Assembly (NCBI GenBank): GCA_013407085.1
Contig: JACCGJ010009904.1
Coordinates: 16,690 to 80,689, forward strand
Direction: 5' to 3'
DNA from: Atriophallophorus winterbourni
Taxonomy: Eukaryota > Platyhelminthes > Trematoda > Plagiorchiida > Microphallidae
DNA: 64,000 nt
Below, one piece after another: positions 9,336-21,150 of this stretch (position 1 is its first letter; each line of letters begins with the position of its first letter). A model generated the notes under the pieces. The model had not been told where the DNA came from and made no database searches. It saw only the letters and a list, made by a program, of their open reading frames with translations. The translations under genes were made by a program, and so were the position numbers.

Positions 9336-12300
9336 CTGCTCATTTCAGCATTGAACAATATTCAGTGGATCAGATTTCCTGAATTATTTTTCTGGCATTA
9401 GCAAAACGTACCATTTCGCATGGTGATACTTGGGAAACACTATGTATAACAAAAAAGGATAGGCCAGGGCATTGAAACTTGATGGAGGCCGCTGGTGACA
9501 TTGATGGTTTTTGACATACAGCCCTCAATGCAGTCTCGCACATGCTGATATGTGAAATAATTTCGCAACAGTCACCAAAACCATGCTAATGAAAAGTGTA
9601 TACAGTAATTGAGTGAATGTTTGTGAGAGTGCAGATTACGAGCTTTGGCCAAATTGTCTAGGAAGTTTTACAGTTGGTAGAATAAATGAATTAAGAAAAC
9701 GCCTTTTGAAACTATTCACATAGCTCAAAATTTCTGTAACATAAATTTCTAGCAAAGCAACTGCATAATGTCTCGTGGAAACATCCTCGTTTCCTAACAT
9801 TGATCGTCCACATTAATGTGTTGCTCACATCCCCATCCCTTACAACACATTACTTTGGTCATCCATAAGCGCTCGAGTGCGTGACCAAGAATCACTTTGT
9901 GATTCTGTGTCTGAACATCGTGGTTCGTTGTACGAACCCTATATAACAGTTGGCATACAAGTATAACCTTGTTGATCGTCCACGTTTAGCTTATTTCGTG
10001 GCACCGTGCAGGATAATTTAAACAATTAAGCCGATAACTTGTTACTCATGAGTAAACTTAAGTTTGATATATTAAATTCCTGAAATTTATAAAACGTTAT
10101 CAGCGCAACATGTTCTGTCACCTTGAGCATTGATAAAAATAATCACATTATTAAAAACGCTTTTCACTGTGAAGCTTGTAAACGGTCGAGGCTGGAAAAC
10201 ATCGGAGAATACTTTATCAATCAGAGAGAGTGATAGCGAGGCGACACATTTTGATGATCTACTGAACAAACAACTTCGTTCAATTCTTTTTAAATGTAAC
10301 TCACCGAATTTGAGAAACAATGTTTGATTACGTAAGAAAAACATGTAAGCGGTTCCTTGTGCTGGGTGAATATGAAAAGCGTATAACGTACCGGTTAGAA
10401 AACTCATCCATTTTTCATACTGCCGGGGAAATAAAAGGCTTGAATGAAGTACAGTAGAGAAATATCAAAGTATCTGGATGTGTAAAAATCATAAAAATAG
10501 TATGCTTGCGCCTTTAACCAAGCATGCTACATACTCGGCTAACTCTGGCGAATTTTAATACGATTCTCACTTTAATGTTTGCTGAAGATACTCTGCACAT
10601 TCAAACATTCAGACGTGACTATACCGCGCAAGCTAGGACACCATGGTTGAATAAAACATATCTCCATTCGATAGGCAACCAATGTTTACCGGATTGCATA
10701 AACCGACTTGACTTACTCCGACTGCGTAATCTCGAGCGTACGTGCATATGAGGTGTTGGCCTATTACTGATATACCGAATAATCCATCTACCAACGCGCA
10801 ATCACAATCTTACACATCACATAACACATTCTTCATTAAGTTGCCGCGAGAACGTCTAATTAAATTTTTATTGGTCTAAAAAGCATATAGCTTTACAAAA
10901 AACCACAGAATAATATGAGCATTCTCTCCTTTCGATAATGGATAACACAAGGACAGACCATATTCAAGATAATGATTGATATGCTAGCTATAGAATATCT
11001 TAAATGTATCACGACTAAACACTGAAAAACGATTGTCAAATTGGCCAAAACATTCGATTATAGACCAATATATTTTTGTGCTCACATCCCCATCTCTTAC
11101 ACTCCACTACCGGTTTTTGGCTGTTTGCCTCATCAGGTGGTGACAGTAAGATCAGGTTCAGTGAGCCTTTAAATCACACTCGAAAGTACGAAGATTTAGG
11201 AAGGTAACGCTGTGAGGATATATTGATACCACTCTTTAAAAACGTTCAGAAGTTTGTTTAACAAATAAACATTTTCAATGATAGGTGTTAATTTTGTTAT
11301 TATAAGTTTATCACCGGGGAGATGCAACAACTTACCGTTGAGGATCGAAGGATTAGCGGGTCTGCCCATGAATTCTTCCAGAGACAAACAATCTGAATTA
11401 AACGCACATGTCAGACTGGGTAAAATTAGATGTGACAGCAATTTGAACACATCCGTGAGAGTCAAACATTGGTTCCCGTCAGAAGCAAGAGCACAAGAAT
11501 CAACCAGATGATTGTCGACAGTGCGTTGGTGCTTGACTAAACGAACGAAATAGAAAATAGTCGACCATGCCAAGCAATTCACCTTTCCCCCTCTTTTAGG
11601 ATTTAATTCATAGATTATATGCAGGTAAAAAGCTATGCTTTACAAGACCCACAAAAATGTACATCGGGTCGGATGGTATAAAATATCAAAATATTGTTAG
11701 ATTATTGTCAAACATAAAAAACATACTTTTCTATGTGGATATCTAGTGATTTTTTGAAAACTTCAACAGTTCCAGATTGTACCACTTTTTATTGGTTCTG
11801 TGGCAGTTTAGCATTCGGGGCATGCTACTTGTGCACTGCTGTCTGTGATGATGATAGTTAACAACCAAGTGTCCAATTGTCGTTTATAGTCGAGGACGAG
11901 TTTCATATGCCTGTCTTGTGATGATGCGGCCAAACCATTGCATCTTTCTCCCGTGAGTATAAACGATAGCGTAGTTGCTTCCATGCATTGCGTAACAAAT
12001 GTACTACTGATGACATCGCATCTGAAGAACAACATTGGATACTTGATCGGTATCTCGCACTTACAATTGTGTATCTTGTGACTTGAGCTGCTACATGTTA
12101 CCCGTGAAACACTACAAGACGAATCTCTCCCTACTAACCACTTTTTATTTTTGTGACTTTAAAAGACTATAATCAACCCTTGACTTTGCTTCATCTTCCG
12201 TTTGACTATTGAGCAGCATTCTAAAACCAACTCACTAGAAAACTGTCAACTTTCTAAGCATTATTATTGAAAAGATAAATCAAAATCCTGACGTATAGCC

Positions 12301-12890
12301 TTCGTCTTCACACCTTTAATCTCAAGGCTGACTTTTGGATCGAAGCTACTGATTGAGTAAATAAGCGTATGTTGCATTTAGTCATTTTAGCCAAGAACGA
12401 CACTGTCAACTATTCATTCGATCCTGTATTTCGTCAAAACTTGCAATCGTTGGTAGTCCGCTAATGCCTGCTACATGACTCAGTTAAAGAAATAATTGAG
12501 CACAACTGGTGATAACGAGCGTCTTTGTTTGATCCTTGTGTGAAATTTCATTCCTATAGAAAGCAACCCGAGCGTTGGTACAGTAGCAATACTCTTTAGC
12601 CAGGCTCATGCGTTTTGCGGGGCCCAATGCGAGTATATGATATCACATAGACAGCCGCACTTCACAGTCAGATCCAGCGTGGAATCGTTAAAACTCAGTG
12701 TCGTTAACCGCCGAGAACATGCTTCAGAATCCTTCACAGCGTGAATAGTTGGTTTACGCGTTCGATTCCGGAATGACTTTGTACGCCTACGACGCTCAAT
12801 GTAAAACTATTTTGAAAGCAACATCGCTCACCGCTTTCTTGCTTATTCCGTTTTGCACAGATTTATATTTGTGACTACTCATTAGTAACA
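9336..12890. other. Long stretch without supported genes
   Basis: I see no convincing protein domain, tRNA-like or rRNA sequence here. The longest open frames (10087-10407 minus, 106 codons; 11196-11582 minus, 128 codons) show no motif I recognise and are short enough to occur by chance. Recurring short motifs are visible: GCTCACATCCCCATC at 9823-9837 and again near 11079, and a GAATCAC/GTGATTC hairpin near 9889-9905. The area probably contains decayed repeats. Confidence 0.4.
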
Positions 12891-13702
12891 TGTTCCAAGG
12901 TTGGAGATAAGCTCACATTTCCAAAATGCTCCAATGGCACGCGTCTCATATAGCCTCTGACAACCAAGTCCAGCTACTGGCCTGCACGCGTGGTCCTGTG
13001 TGAACCGGCGGAACTGCTTATATTGACAGGAGAAAGGGTGAAGGCGGCTGACTGGAGCCTAAAAACCAGCATGTTTTGGGCAGGTGGAGCTCGTAAGTTC
13101 ATAAAGGCGGTTCACCTAGGGGAAGGAAAACCCTTATGTGAAACCTCCACTGCCTTGTGGCTACATCCAATCATGGAAAAGGCTTCAGGGGTCGACCTCG
13201 AGAAAAAATCCGGAGCTGGAGTCCCGTTAGGCAGTTCGAACTTTATTCAACTTCTTCCTGCCAGCTCCTGCGACGGCATCGTTGTCCAAACGTATCAGCC
13301 TAGCTGTTCCTTTGGTTCCAGTGGTGCCGTGGAGAGAAAACACTTGCTGCATGGGCAACAGCTAGTTCTCCAAATTGAACTGCCCAAGCGTACATCACAA
13401 CGTACTAATGGAGGGGACACTCCATTCCGCTTTTGCGGAAAATACCACGGGAATTGGCAGAAACCGGTTAAAAGCTATGGCTCGACCGGCGTAGAGCTAA
13501 GCGCTTGGGGCTGTTTTCGACGGTGAGAGAGACTCTCAGGTCTCATTGGACGGTTACCGCCCGCCTCAGCTGGGCAGCCCCCAGTCAATAATGTGCCGTC
13601 TCGCCACGGTATGCTATCCTTATTGGGTGCATGGGGATTAACAATCAACTGACAAGCAGACTGTATTTTTCCGCACCAGCGAATCGAAATACTAAACAAC
13701 AA

Positions 13703-13930
13703 ATGTCAGTTGTGAAACTGGGAACCTGGAATGTCCGGTCCATGCTTCCATGACGACGTCTCGACTAACAGAGGCGTAAGAAAGTCAGCCGTGATTAACA
13801 ATGAGCTGAAGAGACTGAATTTCGACGTGGCTGCCCTGCAAGAGACGCGATTACCAGAGACTGGTAAACTAACAGAAAGAGATTACACTGCGAGGCATCA
13901 TCAGAATACGAGATATCAAGTGTTTTACGA
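13703..13930 (+). pseudogene. RTE-2 endonuclease N-terminal remnant
   Basis: The ATG at 13703 begins a frame with KLGTWNVRSM, the first conserved block of the APE-type endonuclease, soon broken by TGA near 13751. In another frame RGVRKSAVINNELKRL and DVAALQETRLPETGK give the catalytic Gln-Glu-Thr block. The Asp/Asn and Ser-Asp-His blocks are absent because the deletion at about 13930 removes the rest of the domain. It cannot encode an active nuclease. Confidence 0.7.
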
Positions 13931-15407
13931 CGAATGCAGAATGGCAAATCGCCAGGTGAGGACGGAATTTCCGTTGAACTTATTAAAGCCTGTGCCGACG
14001 TATTATTATCTCCGCTACATAGGCTGTTCTGTTCGATCTGGGAGACGGAAGTCTTGCCATCAGACTGGGGGATGTCTATCATTCTACCACTGCCGAAACG
14101 TGGAGATAAATCTGTGCTCCAATTACCGCGGAATAAGTCTAATCGACACCGCTGCTAAAGTGTTTGCAACGTTTCTGCTTAATCGGTTCTCCGCCGAAAG
14201 AAATCTGCGAACCAGAGTTAACCAAGGAGGATTTCGCCCTGAGATGGGTTGCGTAGATCAATTTATTTGGATCAATTAATTACTTTACGCAGGATCCTCG
14301 AGCACCGTGCACGGCATCAACAGCAAACGATAGCTTGCTTTATTGACTTCGACTCCGTAGTTGTTTATGGGACATCATGCTATCGTATGGGGTTCCATTA
14401 AAGCTCGTCAACTTAATCAGAGCCTATTACAGCTCTACAAGGGCACGGGTTCGTGTCTACGGTGAAGAATCGCGTGAATTTAACTTGCACACAGGAGGCA
14501 GGCAGGGTTGCCCGCTATCGCCGGTTATGTTTAACGATGTCGTAGACTGGATAATGAACCAGGCGTAAACAGACTATCAAGGGGTGCAAATTTCAACGGA
14601 TCTATGGATTTCCGACCTCGACTACGCTGACGATATAGTCGTTCTGGGCGACAATACCGAAATGCTGCAAAGCGTTTTAGACCGCATTAGTGCCACTGCA
14701 GCGAAAATCGGTCTTGAGATAAACGCGGCTAAAAACAAGGCATTTCTTATACCGACACACCAAGCATCCAGCCACGTCGCGTCCAAAGTTGTCCGATTAA
14801 ATACGTTCCAGTTTTCAAATACCTCGACTCAAGTATATTGCCCAATGGTCAGGCGAAAGATGATGTGAAGTTAAGGGTCGATCTTGCTCGTAATGCGTTT
14901 TTGCTGCTGAAGGGCACCCTTTGGCGCAAGCCCGGGATCAGCCTAAAAACTAAGACGCGTGTTTATCAAGCAGCGATCCGCCCTGTACTGCTTTACGGAT
15001 GCGAGACATGGCCTTTAAGGACACAGGATGTACGCACATTAGAAGTGTTCGACCATTGGTGCCTCAGGGTAATCTTGGGCATCCGATATACTGACCGAGT
15101 TCCTAACGCAGCCGTACGAGAGCGTTGCAGCGGACTATCTCCACTTTCCGCTCACATACAACGGCGAAGGCTGCAATGGTTTGGCCACGTCCTCCGAAAG
15201 ACAGACACAGCACTTCCAAAACTCGTCCTCGACCCCAAACCCGTTCGCAGCTGGCGTCGGCGGCAAGGTGGTCAAGTGAAAACCTGGCTGTCTACTGTGA
15301 AAGAGGATGTAGACACCCTGGGTCTGCGTACCGTCTACGGAGTTCGCAGGTGGGAACGAGACTGGATCACGATCTGCAACGATCTCGCCTCCGATCGACG
15401 TGCGTGA
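13931..15407 (+). pseudogene. RTE-2 reverse transcriptase and C-terminal domain, frameshifted
   Basis: The RT begins abruptly with NGKSPGEDGISVELIKA. It continues with SDWGMSIILPLPKRGDKS, SNYRGISLIDTAAKV in another frame, a damaged CFIDFDSV palm block, GGRQGCPLSPVMFNDVV, the catalytic LDYADDIVVLG (YADD 14623-14634), thumb sequence, and PVLLYGCETWPLR with HIQRRRLQWFGHVLRK, which is RTE-type. At least four frame changes or stops are visible, including a TAA after MNQA near 14567. The last open frame (14838-15407) stops with TGA 64 bases before the GTAA tail. Confidence 0.8.
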
Positions 15408-15496
15408 GCTGGTGCGATCCGAGACATCAATGAAGTCGGCTAATCCACCCGTGGAGCCAGCCGCACAAAAGTAAGTAAGTAAGTAAGCACTTGCTT

Positions 15497-15732
15497 CTAT
15501 ATTGAACTTCCCTGGCGTACATCACAACGCACTATTGGAGAGGACACTCCATTCCGCTATAACGGAAAATAACACGGGAATTAGCAGAAACCGGTTAAAA
15601 GCTATGGCTCGACTGGCGTAGAGCTAAGCGCCTGGGGCTACTTTCGACGGTGGGAGAGACATTCACGTCAGCTGCACGGATATGAGACCTGGACACTAAG
15701 AAAAAACGAATGAGACGTCTACAGGTTCTCGA
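15497..15732 (+). pseudogene. Rearranged RTE fragment
   Basis: Bases from about 15500 to 15662 repeat, with roughly ten per cent differences by eye, the RTE-2 segment at 13373-13532: both contain ACTCCATTCCGCT and ACCGGTTAAAAGCTATGGCTC. Directly after this, GYETWTLRKNE and RRLQVLDN correspond to the CETWPLR block far downstream in the RTE RT. The piece therefore joins a 5' segment to a 3' segment with nearly all coding sequence removed. It lies just behind the RTE-2 tail, in the same orientation. Confidence 0.65.
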
Positions 15733-15820
15733 TAATCGGGCAACCCGACAGTATCTTCGCCCACATACAGTCACCGACTGTATGGCACTTTGCTGGTGCT
15801 TTCATACCATACCATGTCCA
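15733..15820 (-). repeat. ~215-bp dispersed repeat, partial copy
   Basis: On the minus strand this is the head of the dispersed repeat defined at 24958-25174. It shares GGTATGAAAGCAC, GCAAAGTGCC, the CAGTCx(n)GACTG hairpin and a TACTGTCxGGTTGCCC block. The tail half of the repeat is missing. It abuts the rearranged RTE fragment. Confidence 0.6.
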
Positions 15821-16880
15821 CCCCATCGCTGGAGTTCCTTGACATCATCGTACTCGAAACGTAATTATCCATCATGGAATTTTTGGCAGCGATGTAGATA
15901 TTGAAAAACAAATTAACCTACATCGATTTCGCCGAGTAAATCACGCATTGCGAATGGAAAATAATTTTTCCTTAATACAGTTTGTTTGCAACCCCTAACT
16001 CCAAATGGGTTGGTTGTAGGGTGGTCAAACTGTGACTTGGATCAAGATAAAAGCCTAAAGAGCTAAACTAGCTACAGTTGATGCGACCCGTCTCCCAGGT
16101 TTAGGGCCAACTGAACAGAATTCACAATGACTTCTTGCTCTTAGTGTTGATGCTCAAAATCGTGTTCACTGGGGGGGTCTTGATGTAGACTTCTTCTTGG
16201 ATTGTTTGACTAATCCAGTATGCTGTCAAGTAAGGTGACAATGAAAGCTTGTTATGCTGCGTAGCATAGAAAGCCGCAAATAATCTGTCATGCCTATGCC
16301 GCTCTACTCATTCAGAGTGACATGTGATCCTAACGTGGCTGTGCCAAATCTACAGGTTGGGTAGCTTTCTAGGTCTCATTCTTCCTCAATTTTTTGGATT
16401 TTAACGTTTCATGGATGGATAGCAATTAAACACATGGTACTTGTAACCGATGCAATGATGTCCATGAGGATGATGATGATGTAACATTACACAGCAAAAA
16501 CAATAATAGGGCATCGGTAACCCTAGTATATGCATTTGTAAAAAACAGAAGCCTGGAACCAGAAATGAGTCGCACAACCATAGATTACATGTGGGCTCAA
16601 ATACCACCACGTTACCCAGCCTTAGAACGATATAAGAAATAAAGAGTGGTAGTAAAACTCTGATGTATCCCGGCATACAGCCTATTTGCAGTAGAAAATC
16701 AATCTAGCTGCACATTTGTTCATATTCTCCGTAGTTTCAAATGACTGGCGTATAATCAGCAATATAGATCGCTAATGTAGTCCGTGAAGAAGTTCGGATA
16801 AGGTGTTGAATCTGGAATTGAGTGCACAAAATGCGATTGATGTCTGAAACTTTCTAATCGGAGAAGAACATTAGTAATGT
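15821..16880. other. No supported feature
   Basis: No open frame with a recognisable domain and no named repeat is seen in this stretch. A 91-codon minus-strand frame (16401-16676) has low-complexity Cys/His/Leu composition and is probably chance. Confidence 0.3.
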
Positions 16881-16885
16881 GTGTG

Positions 16886-17000
16886 TACGTATGTAAAATC
16901 ACAAGCCTAATGTCGCAAAAGTGCTGCGCAGTCAAAGACCGCACATAAGCTAAGATACTGTCAGGTCGCCTATACCCAGGCAGATATACGGAAAACATTA
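16886..17000 (+). repeat. ~215-bp dispersed repeat, degraded copy
   Basis: Contains ATCACAAGCCTAAT, GCCGCAC-like GCTGCGCAGTC, then AGCTAAGATACTGTCAGGT followed by CCCAGGCAGATAT, in the same order and spacing as the head of the repeat at 24958-25174. The 3' half cannot be recognised. Confidence 0.6.
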
Positions 17001-18827
17001 GTAACGAGTATCTGAGTGATGACAACAATAAGAATTTTACTCATGACGATTTCTTCCCACCGGAAAGAGACATTTTCAGTCGTCAACTGGTTGCAGCATA
17101 CGAAGCTATCAAACATTTTGGGCACTCAACCGAAAGCAGTAATTCACCATTTTTATGAAGCGGGCTTTTATCGTACGCAACGCATATGTTCACAGCTGGT
17201 ACAGTCGGGGTTGTAGTGAGAATGAGCCACTACTTTCGACATCTCGTTTCTTATTCATCATCATCAGGACAGCATTACCGAATGCCGAATTTCCCTAGAA
17301 CCGTGAAAAAATAAAATCCTAAAAAAATAGGAATAAGCGGGACATAAAAATTTCAGAGTAAGCACAAGCAAACTGGGATGAAAAGCGAACACCTCGAACA
17401 AAAAATGTATTTAAACAAGTTTCGAAAGCGAGTTGAGCGATATCAGCACAAAAGATTGCTTGCGGCGTTCACAGCCGTGCATCATAATAGCTTTTCACTT
17501 GGCAACACGCAAAATTAAGCAAACACTACAAGATGATTAACGCAAAACCGCTACGGAAGACGGTTTTGAGACATATCCTGAGGCCTAACTAGCAACTGCG
17601 ATATCTGATCGTAGGGACCCAAGCCCAGAAGACAGATGGTGCAGACTTCAGAAAGGTTACTAGTTAAGTTCATTAGCTGTCTATGTCATGTGACGGTTTA
17701 GGCACCACTAGTTCTATGAATATCGTGATGTGGTGTAGCAAAAAGAATCTGTTTCGGACGTTGGTGTTCCGGTATCCGAAAGATGTGGCCTAACTAGCGT
17801 AGCCTTTGTAGGTTGATCTCTTTCTCTATATCAACATTACTAAAAAAAGAGCCTATTACGGAGAGCATCGCTGCGTATGCGAGGGTAACAGCTAACCCAA
17901 ATAATGCTATGGACGCGATAGTTGGAGGCGTAGGATATGCTCATTGCGTAGGGTCCAAGTTTCGCAACAATGCATTAATATGACGCGAACTGTCGCTTTG
18001 CAAACTATACTCTTGAGTTAAAATGACATTTTATCTTGACGACAAAGGTAACACAGGTTTCGAGCTGCTACGGTTTCCTCAGAAATATATGCCGAATGAA
18101 ATGTTCACATGGCGTGTGTCTCAAGTCTCTGTTGATCAAGTTTAGCACACGATCAATATAAGTTGCTTCCGAAAGCAAGGAGGACTTGTGCTTACTTCCA
18201 ACAAGGGGCTCATCATCATGGACAGCATTACACTGATCGCAAGCACCAAATGCTTAACAGCCACACAACCATGACACTAAAATGCTAAATTGATAGGGAA
18301 GAATATGACTTAAACACTACGGAATGCATAGACAAAACACAGACACTTGGATGAATTACATAGATCTGGGATAAAACATGCGACCAATCAAGCTTGGCAA
18401 ACGAGTAAACCAACATCAGCACGGCAGCTTTTGCGAATCTCACTGTCATGCATCATAAAAAGCTTTTCTTGCTACTACATTAAAAAGCATACAAAAAACC
18501 TCTAATATGCCTACAGCAAGACGGCCAAGTAACACGATTATGACCTATAGCTGAGGATAAATAGCACTTGTGAAGTGTGGTGGCGCGGACCCCAACCAGA
18601 GAAGGATCACCCCAACTATACACAGGTTAGATGTCAAGTCATCTGCTTCAGCCAACTCGCAGACTAGCTCCCGAGCTTCAAGCGGTCCCCAGATGACCAA
18701 CGCGATCTAAAAAAAACTGTCGTACTGCTTAAGACAGCCCATGGAGTTGACTTTCACAAGACTCCGCTATAGCTTCTAACCGTTATCTGCTGCTGCCTGT
18801 GTTATTTACCAAACAATCAAAATATAT
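17001..18827. other. No supported gene; possible hammerhead-like scraps
   Basis: No coding domain is recognised. Two stretches, 17255-17285 and 18209-18230, share TCATCATCATxxGGACAGCATTAC. The first reads on the minus strand as a CTGATGA core followed by GAAAC, with a TACCAGCT block downstream that resembles the Penelope terminus near 38850. These may be decayed Penelope ends, but the pairing is poor. Confidence 0.3.
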
Positions 18828-18925
18828 GTATGAAAGCACAAGCCTGATCCAGGCAAAGTGCCGCACAGTCAGAGACTGCACGTGGGCTAAGATACTGTCA
18901 GGTTGCCCAGGCCTAGACAGTCAAA
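18828..18925 (+). repeat. ~215-bp dispersed repeat, head only
   Basis: This is a well conserved copy of the head: TATGAAAGCACAAGCC, GATCCAGGCAAAGTGCCGC, CAGTCAGAGACTG and TACTGTCAGGTTGCCCAGGC in order. It ends near the CCTAGACAG block at 18920; the tail half is absent. The two short hairpins GCCTG-ATC-CAGGC and CAGTC-AGA-GACTG are intact here. Confidence 0.75.
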
Positions 18926-19412
18926 ATAGATTTTGTTCAGTAGAGTAGTGAAATGTACGCCAGTGGAGTTAGAAATGGACAGCTAACTTTCGCATAAACA
19001 GGATATGCTTCCGATATACAACATCGTAGGAAAGAAAGGAACAAATTTGAACACACGTGCAATCCACCCAACGGGACTCCAGCTTCGAATATTTTAAAAA
19101 CTTGACTTCTGAAGTGCACCGCAATTTTGATCAACAGTTTATTATTAAATTTGCCTTCAGATCGCAAAATCGTAGCTTTAGGCAGGCAGGACATCAACTC
19201 GGGACACAGCTACCAACATTCTCCGAAGCATTGATGGTTTAAAATTGTTTTTCTGGGCGCACAACTATAATAAACGTAAAAATGCCACCCGTTAGAAACC
19301 CAGTAGATTGAAGGCACAAGTCACCATGATCCGCTGTTTCCTATAACGGTAGGAGCAGCTCCAATGGTCCACATAAGAATAGAAAAAGTCAATAGTCTAT
19401 TTAGGACCATAA

Positions 19413-20388
19413 ATGCCAAATTTCGGAGGTATAAATGACGTGCCACAAAGAAACTATGTAGTGATATTGGGTGATTTTAATGATAGAGTTGATGCAGATT
19501 ATGAGTCTTGGCAAAACTGTCTCGGGAGGTTCAGTGTAGGTAAGACCAATGAAAATAGACAACGCCTTTTAGAATTATGCAGACAGTTCAGACTTTGTGT
19601 CAGTAACACTTTCTTTCAAACAAAAACACAGCAAGAAGTCTCTTGGAAACATCCTCGCTCTAAGCATTGGCATCAGCTTGATCTTATTCTTGTTAGGCGC
19701 ACTAATATAAGAAGCGTACTTCTCACCAGATCATATCAAAGCGCAGACTGCGACACTGATCATTCACTGGTCTGTGCAAAACTGAAGCTTCCCCACACCA
19801 GATTTGACCGCGCCAAATTGTCTGCTAAGCCTATGATAGACGTCACCCGCATGTGCGAACCTAATCTACCTACGCGATTTGCAAAAGCCTTCACAGCCGA
19901 GTTCAGCAAGACAACCACACTGGAATCTGCTTCAGAAAACTAGGAATGGATAAAAAGCTGCATATGCCGAGTCGCACTTTCCACTTTAGGTTCGAAGAAA
20001 GCTCGAACGAGCGACTGGTTGGAAGCAAAAGCTTCTGAGATGACTGCTGTGTTAGATGAGAAACGCACAGCATTCTTGAGGTTCAAAGGCATGCCAACAG
20101 ATGAAAACTTACGACTTTTAAGAGCAGCTAGAAATAAGGTTCAACAGACTGCAAGGCGATGTGCAAACGACTATTGATCTGAAATTAACCTCAATATCCA
20201 AAAAGCTGCGAATACCGGAAATTTTCATGCTGTATGAAGGGATCAAGAGAGTCATTGGCCCAAATAAATTTAAAACGGCTCCCATTAAGTCTGTATCTGG
20301 TGACCCAATTGTCGACAAAACTCAGCAGATGGAAAGATGTGTAGAGCACTTCTCCTCTCTCTACTCTAGAGACACCATCCGATAGCAC
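19413..20388 (+). pseudogene. RTE-type endonuclease and linker fragment, RT missing
   Basis: The first frame (19413-19943) has YVVILGDFNDRV, then LELCRQFRLCVSNTFF, KHPRSKHWHQLDLILV and SADCDTDHSLVCAKLKL, the DFN, HQLD and TDH active-site blocks of the RTE/craniofacial-development-protein-2-like endonuclease. The N-terminal endonuclease part is missing. After a TAG at 19941 the linker continues in other frames: AARNKVQQTARRCAND, then GIKRVIGPNKFKTAPIKS and QMERCVEHFSSLYSRD, stopping at about 20388 exactly where RT should begin. It is a truncated third RTE family member, separate from RTE-1 and RTE-2. Confidence 0.75.
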
Positions 20389-20435
20389 AATATTTCATAA
20401 ACAACGACGGTCTACAGAGTCGTGTAGCAGCTCTC

Positions 20436-20690
20436 CTTATGGTATGGTATGAGAGCACAATCCTGATCCAGGCAAAGTGCCGCACAGTCAGAGACTGCAT
20501 GTGGGCAAAGATACTGTCAGGTTGCCCAGGTCGATACATATATGAGAAAGAAAAAGAACTGGAATTGGCAGTGAGACACCAGTCTGTTTCAGCATGCAGC
20601 TCACTACCTCTGGTCACTCAGTTTAGCACGGTGTTAGCCGCACAGCACAAAGTACTGCATGATTGCACATCCGTGCACTGCTGTGTGCTT
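20436..20690 (+). repeat. ~215-bp dispersed repeat, nearly complete copy
   Basis: Covers head and tail: GGTATGAGAGCACAATCCTG, GATCCAGGCAAAGTGCCGC, CAGTCAGAGACTG, TACTGTCAGGTTGCCCAGG, then CAGTGAGACxCCAGTCTGTTTCAGCATG, CAGTTTAGCACGG, AAAGTACTGCATGATTGCACATCC. It is slightly longer than the TSD-defined copies because of an AAAGAAAAAGAACTGG-like segment in the middle. It lies just beyond the truncated RTE fragment. Confidence 0.8.
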
Positions 20691-20979
20691 AAACATTGCC
20701 TTAAAACACTTAGAATATCAGAGCGAAAAATTCATGAATGGAACAAATTTAGATGTCCAAATGGTGAAGAAATATCACCGTTTTTATTCACTTGAGTGGA
20801 CAAGTGATCCAATGACATGAGGCAACTCATTCAAGTAGAGGGGTTCGGAGAGTTATAATGTTTTCAGCTACTCATGAGTACCAATTCGCTTGAAATTTCC
20901 CAAGGAAGTCCATTAAAGGAAGCACTGGACTCGAGTTTCGCTCTCATTCACGCAGACGAGTGCTTAATGAACGAAGGGA

Positions 20980-21150
20980 ACTACAAGTTGTGATCGCGGT
21001 AAAGTGCAGCACCGTTATTGATTGTGTGTGGGCTATGAGACTCTCATGTTGCGGTTATAAGAATGAAAAGAGAGTTGGTAATGAAACTCCGGTGTGTTTC
21101 ATGATGCAACTCACTATCGGTGACAAAAAGATTTAGCAAGAGTAGTAGAT
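20980..21150 (+). repeat. ~215-bp dispersed repeat, old degraded copy
   Basis: A weak copy: GTAAAGTGCAGCAC, TGTGTGGGCTA, GAGACTCTCATGTTGC, then AATGAAACTCCGGTGTGTTTCATGATGCAACTCACTATCGGTGAC follow the repeat order with many substitutions. Boundaries are uncertain. Confidence 0.45.

Larger units (their letters stand above)
12892..15487 (+). mobile_element. RTE-clade element RTE-2, internally deleted
   Basis: This is a second RTE, in the opposite orientation to RTE-1 and about 2.6 kb against 3.45 kb. The 5' end resembles the RTE-1 5' region. It carries a short endonuclease N terminus, then jumps directly into the RT fingers near 13930, having lost most of the endonuclease and linker. The RT palm, thumb and C-terminal domain follow. 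It ends with GTAA repeats (15471-15487), a typical RTE 3' microsatellite tail. It is much more divergent from RTE-1 in protein than two copies of one family would be, so it is a separate RTE family. Confidence 0.8.

Noticed and set aside
10087..10407. 106-codon open frame on the minus strand
   Set aside because: Low-complexity hydrophobic composition without motifs; no supporting context.
11196..11582. 128-codon open frame on the minus strand as a possible host gene
   Set aside because: No recognisable domain, no paralogous or neighbouring support, and a length compatible with chance.
13731..14279. 182-codon frame in RTE-2 as one protein
   Set aside because: It mixes endonuclease, out-of-frame bases and RT; only parts match the family in this frame.
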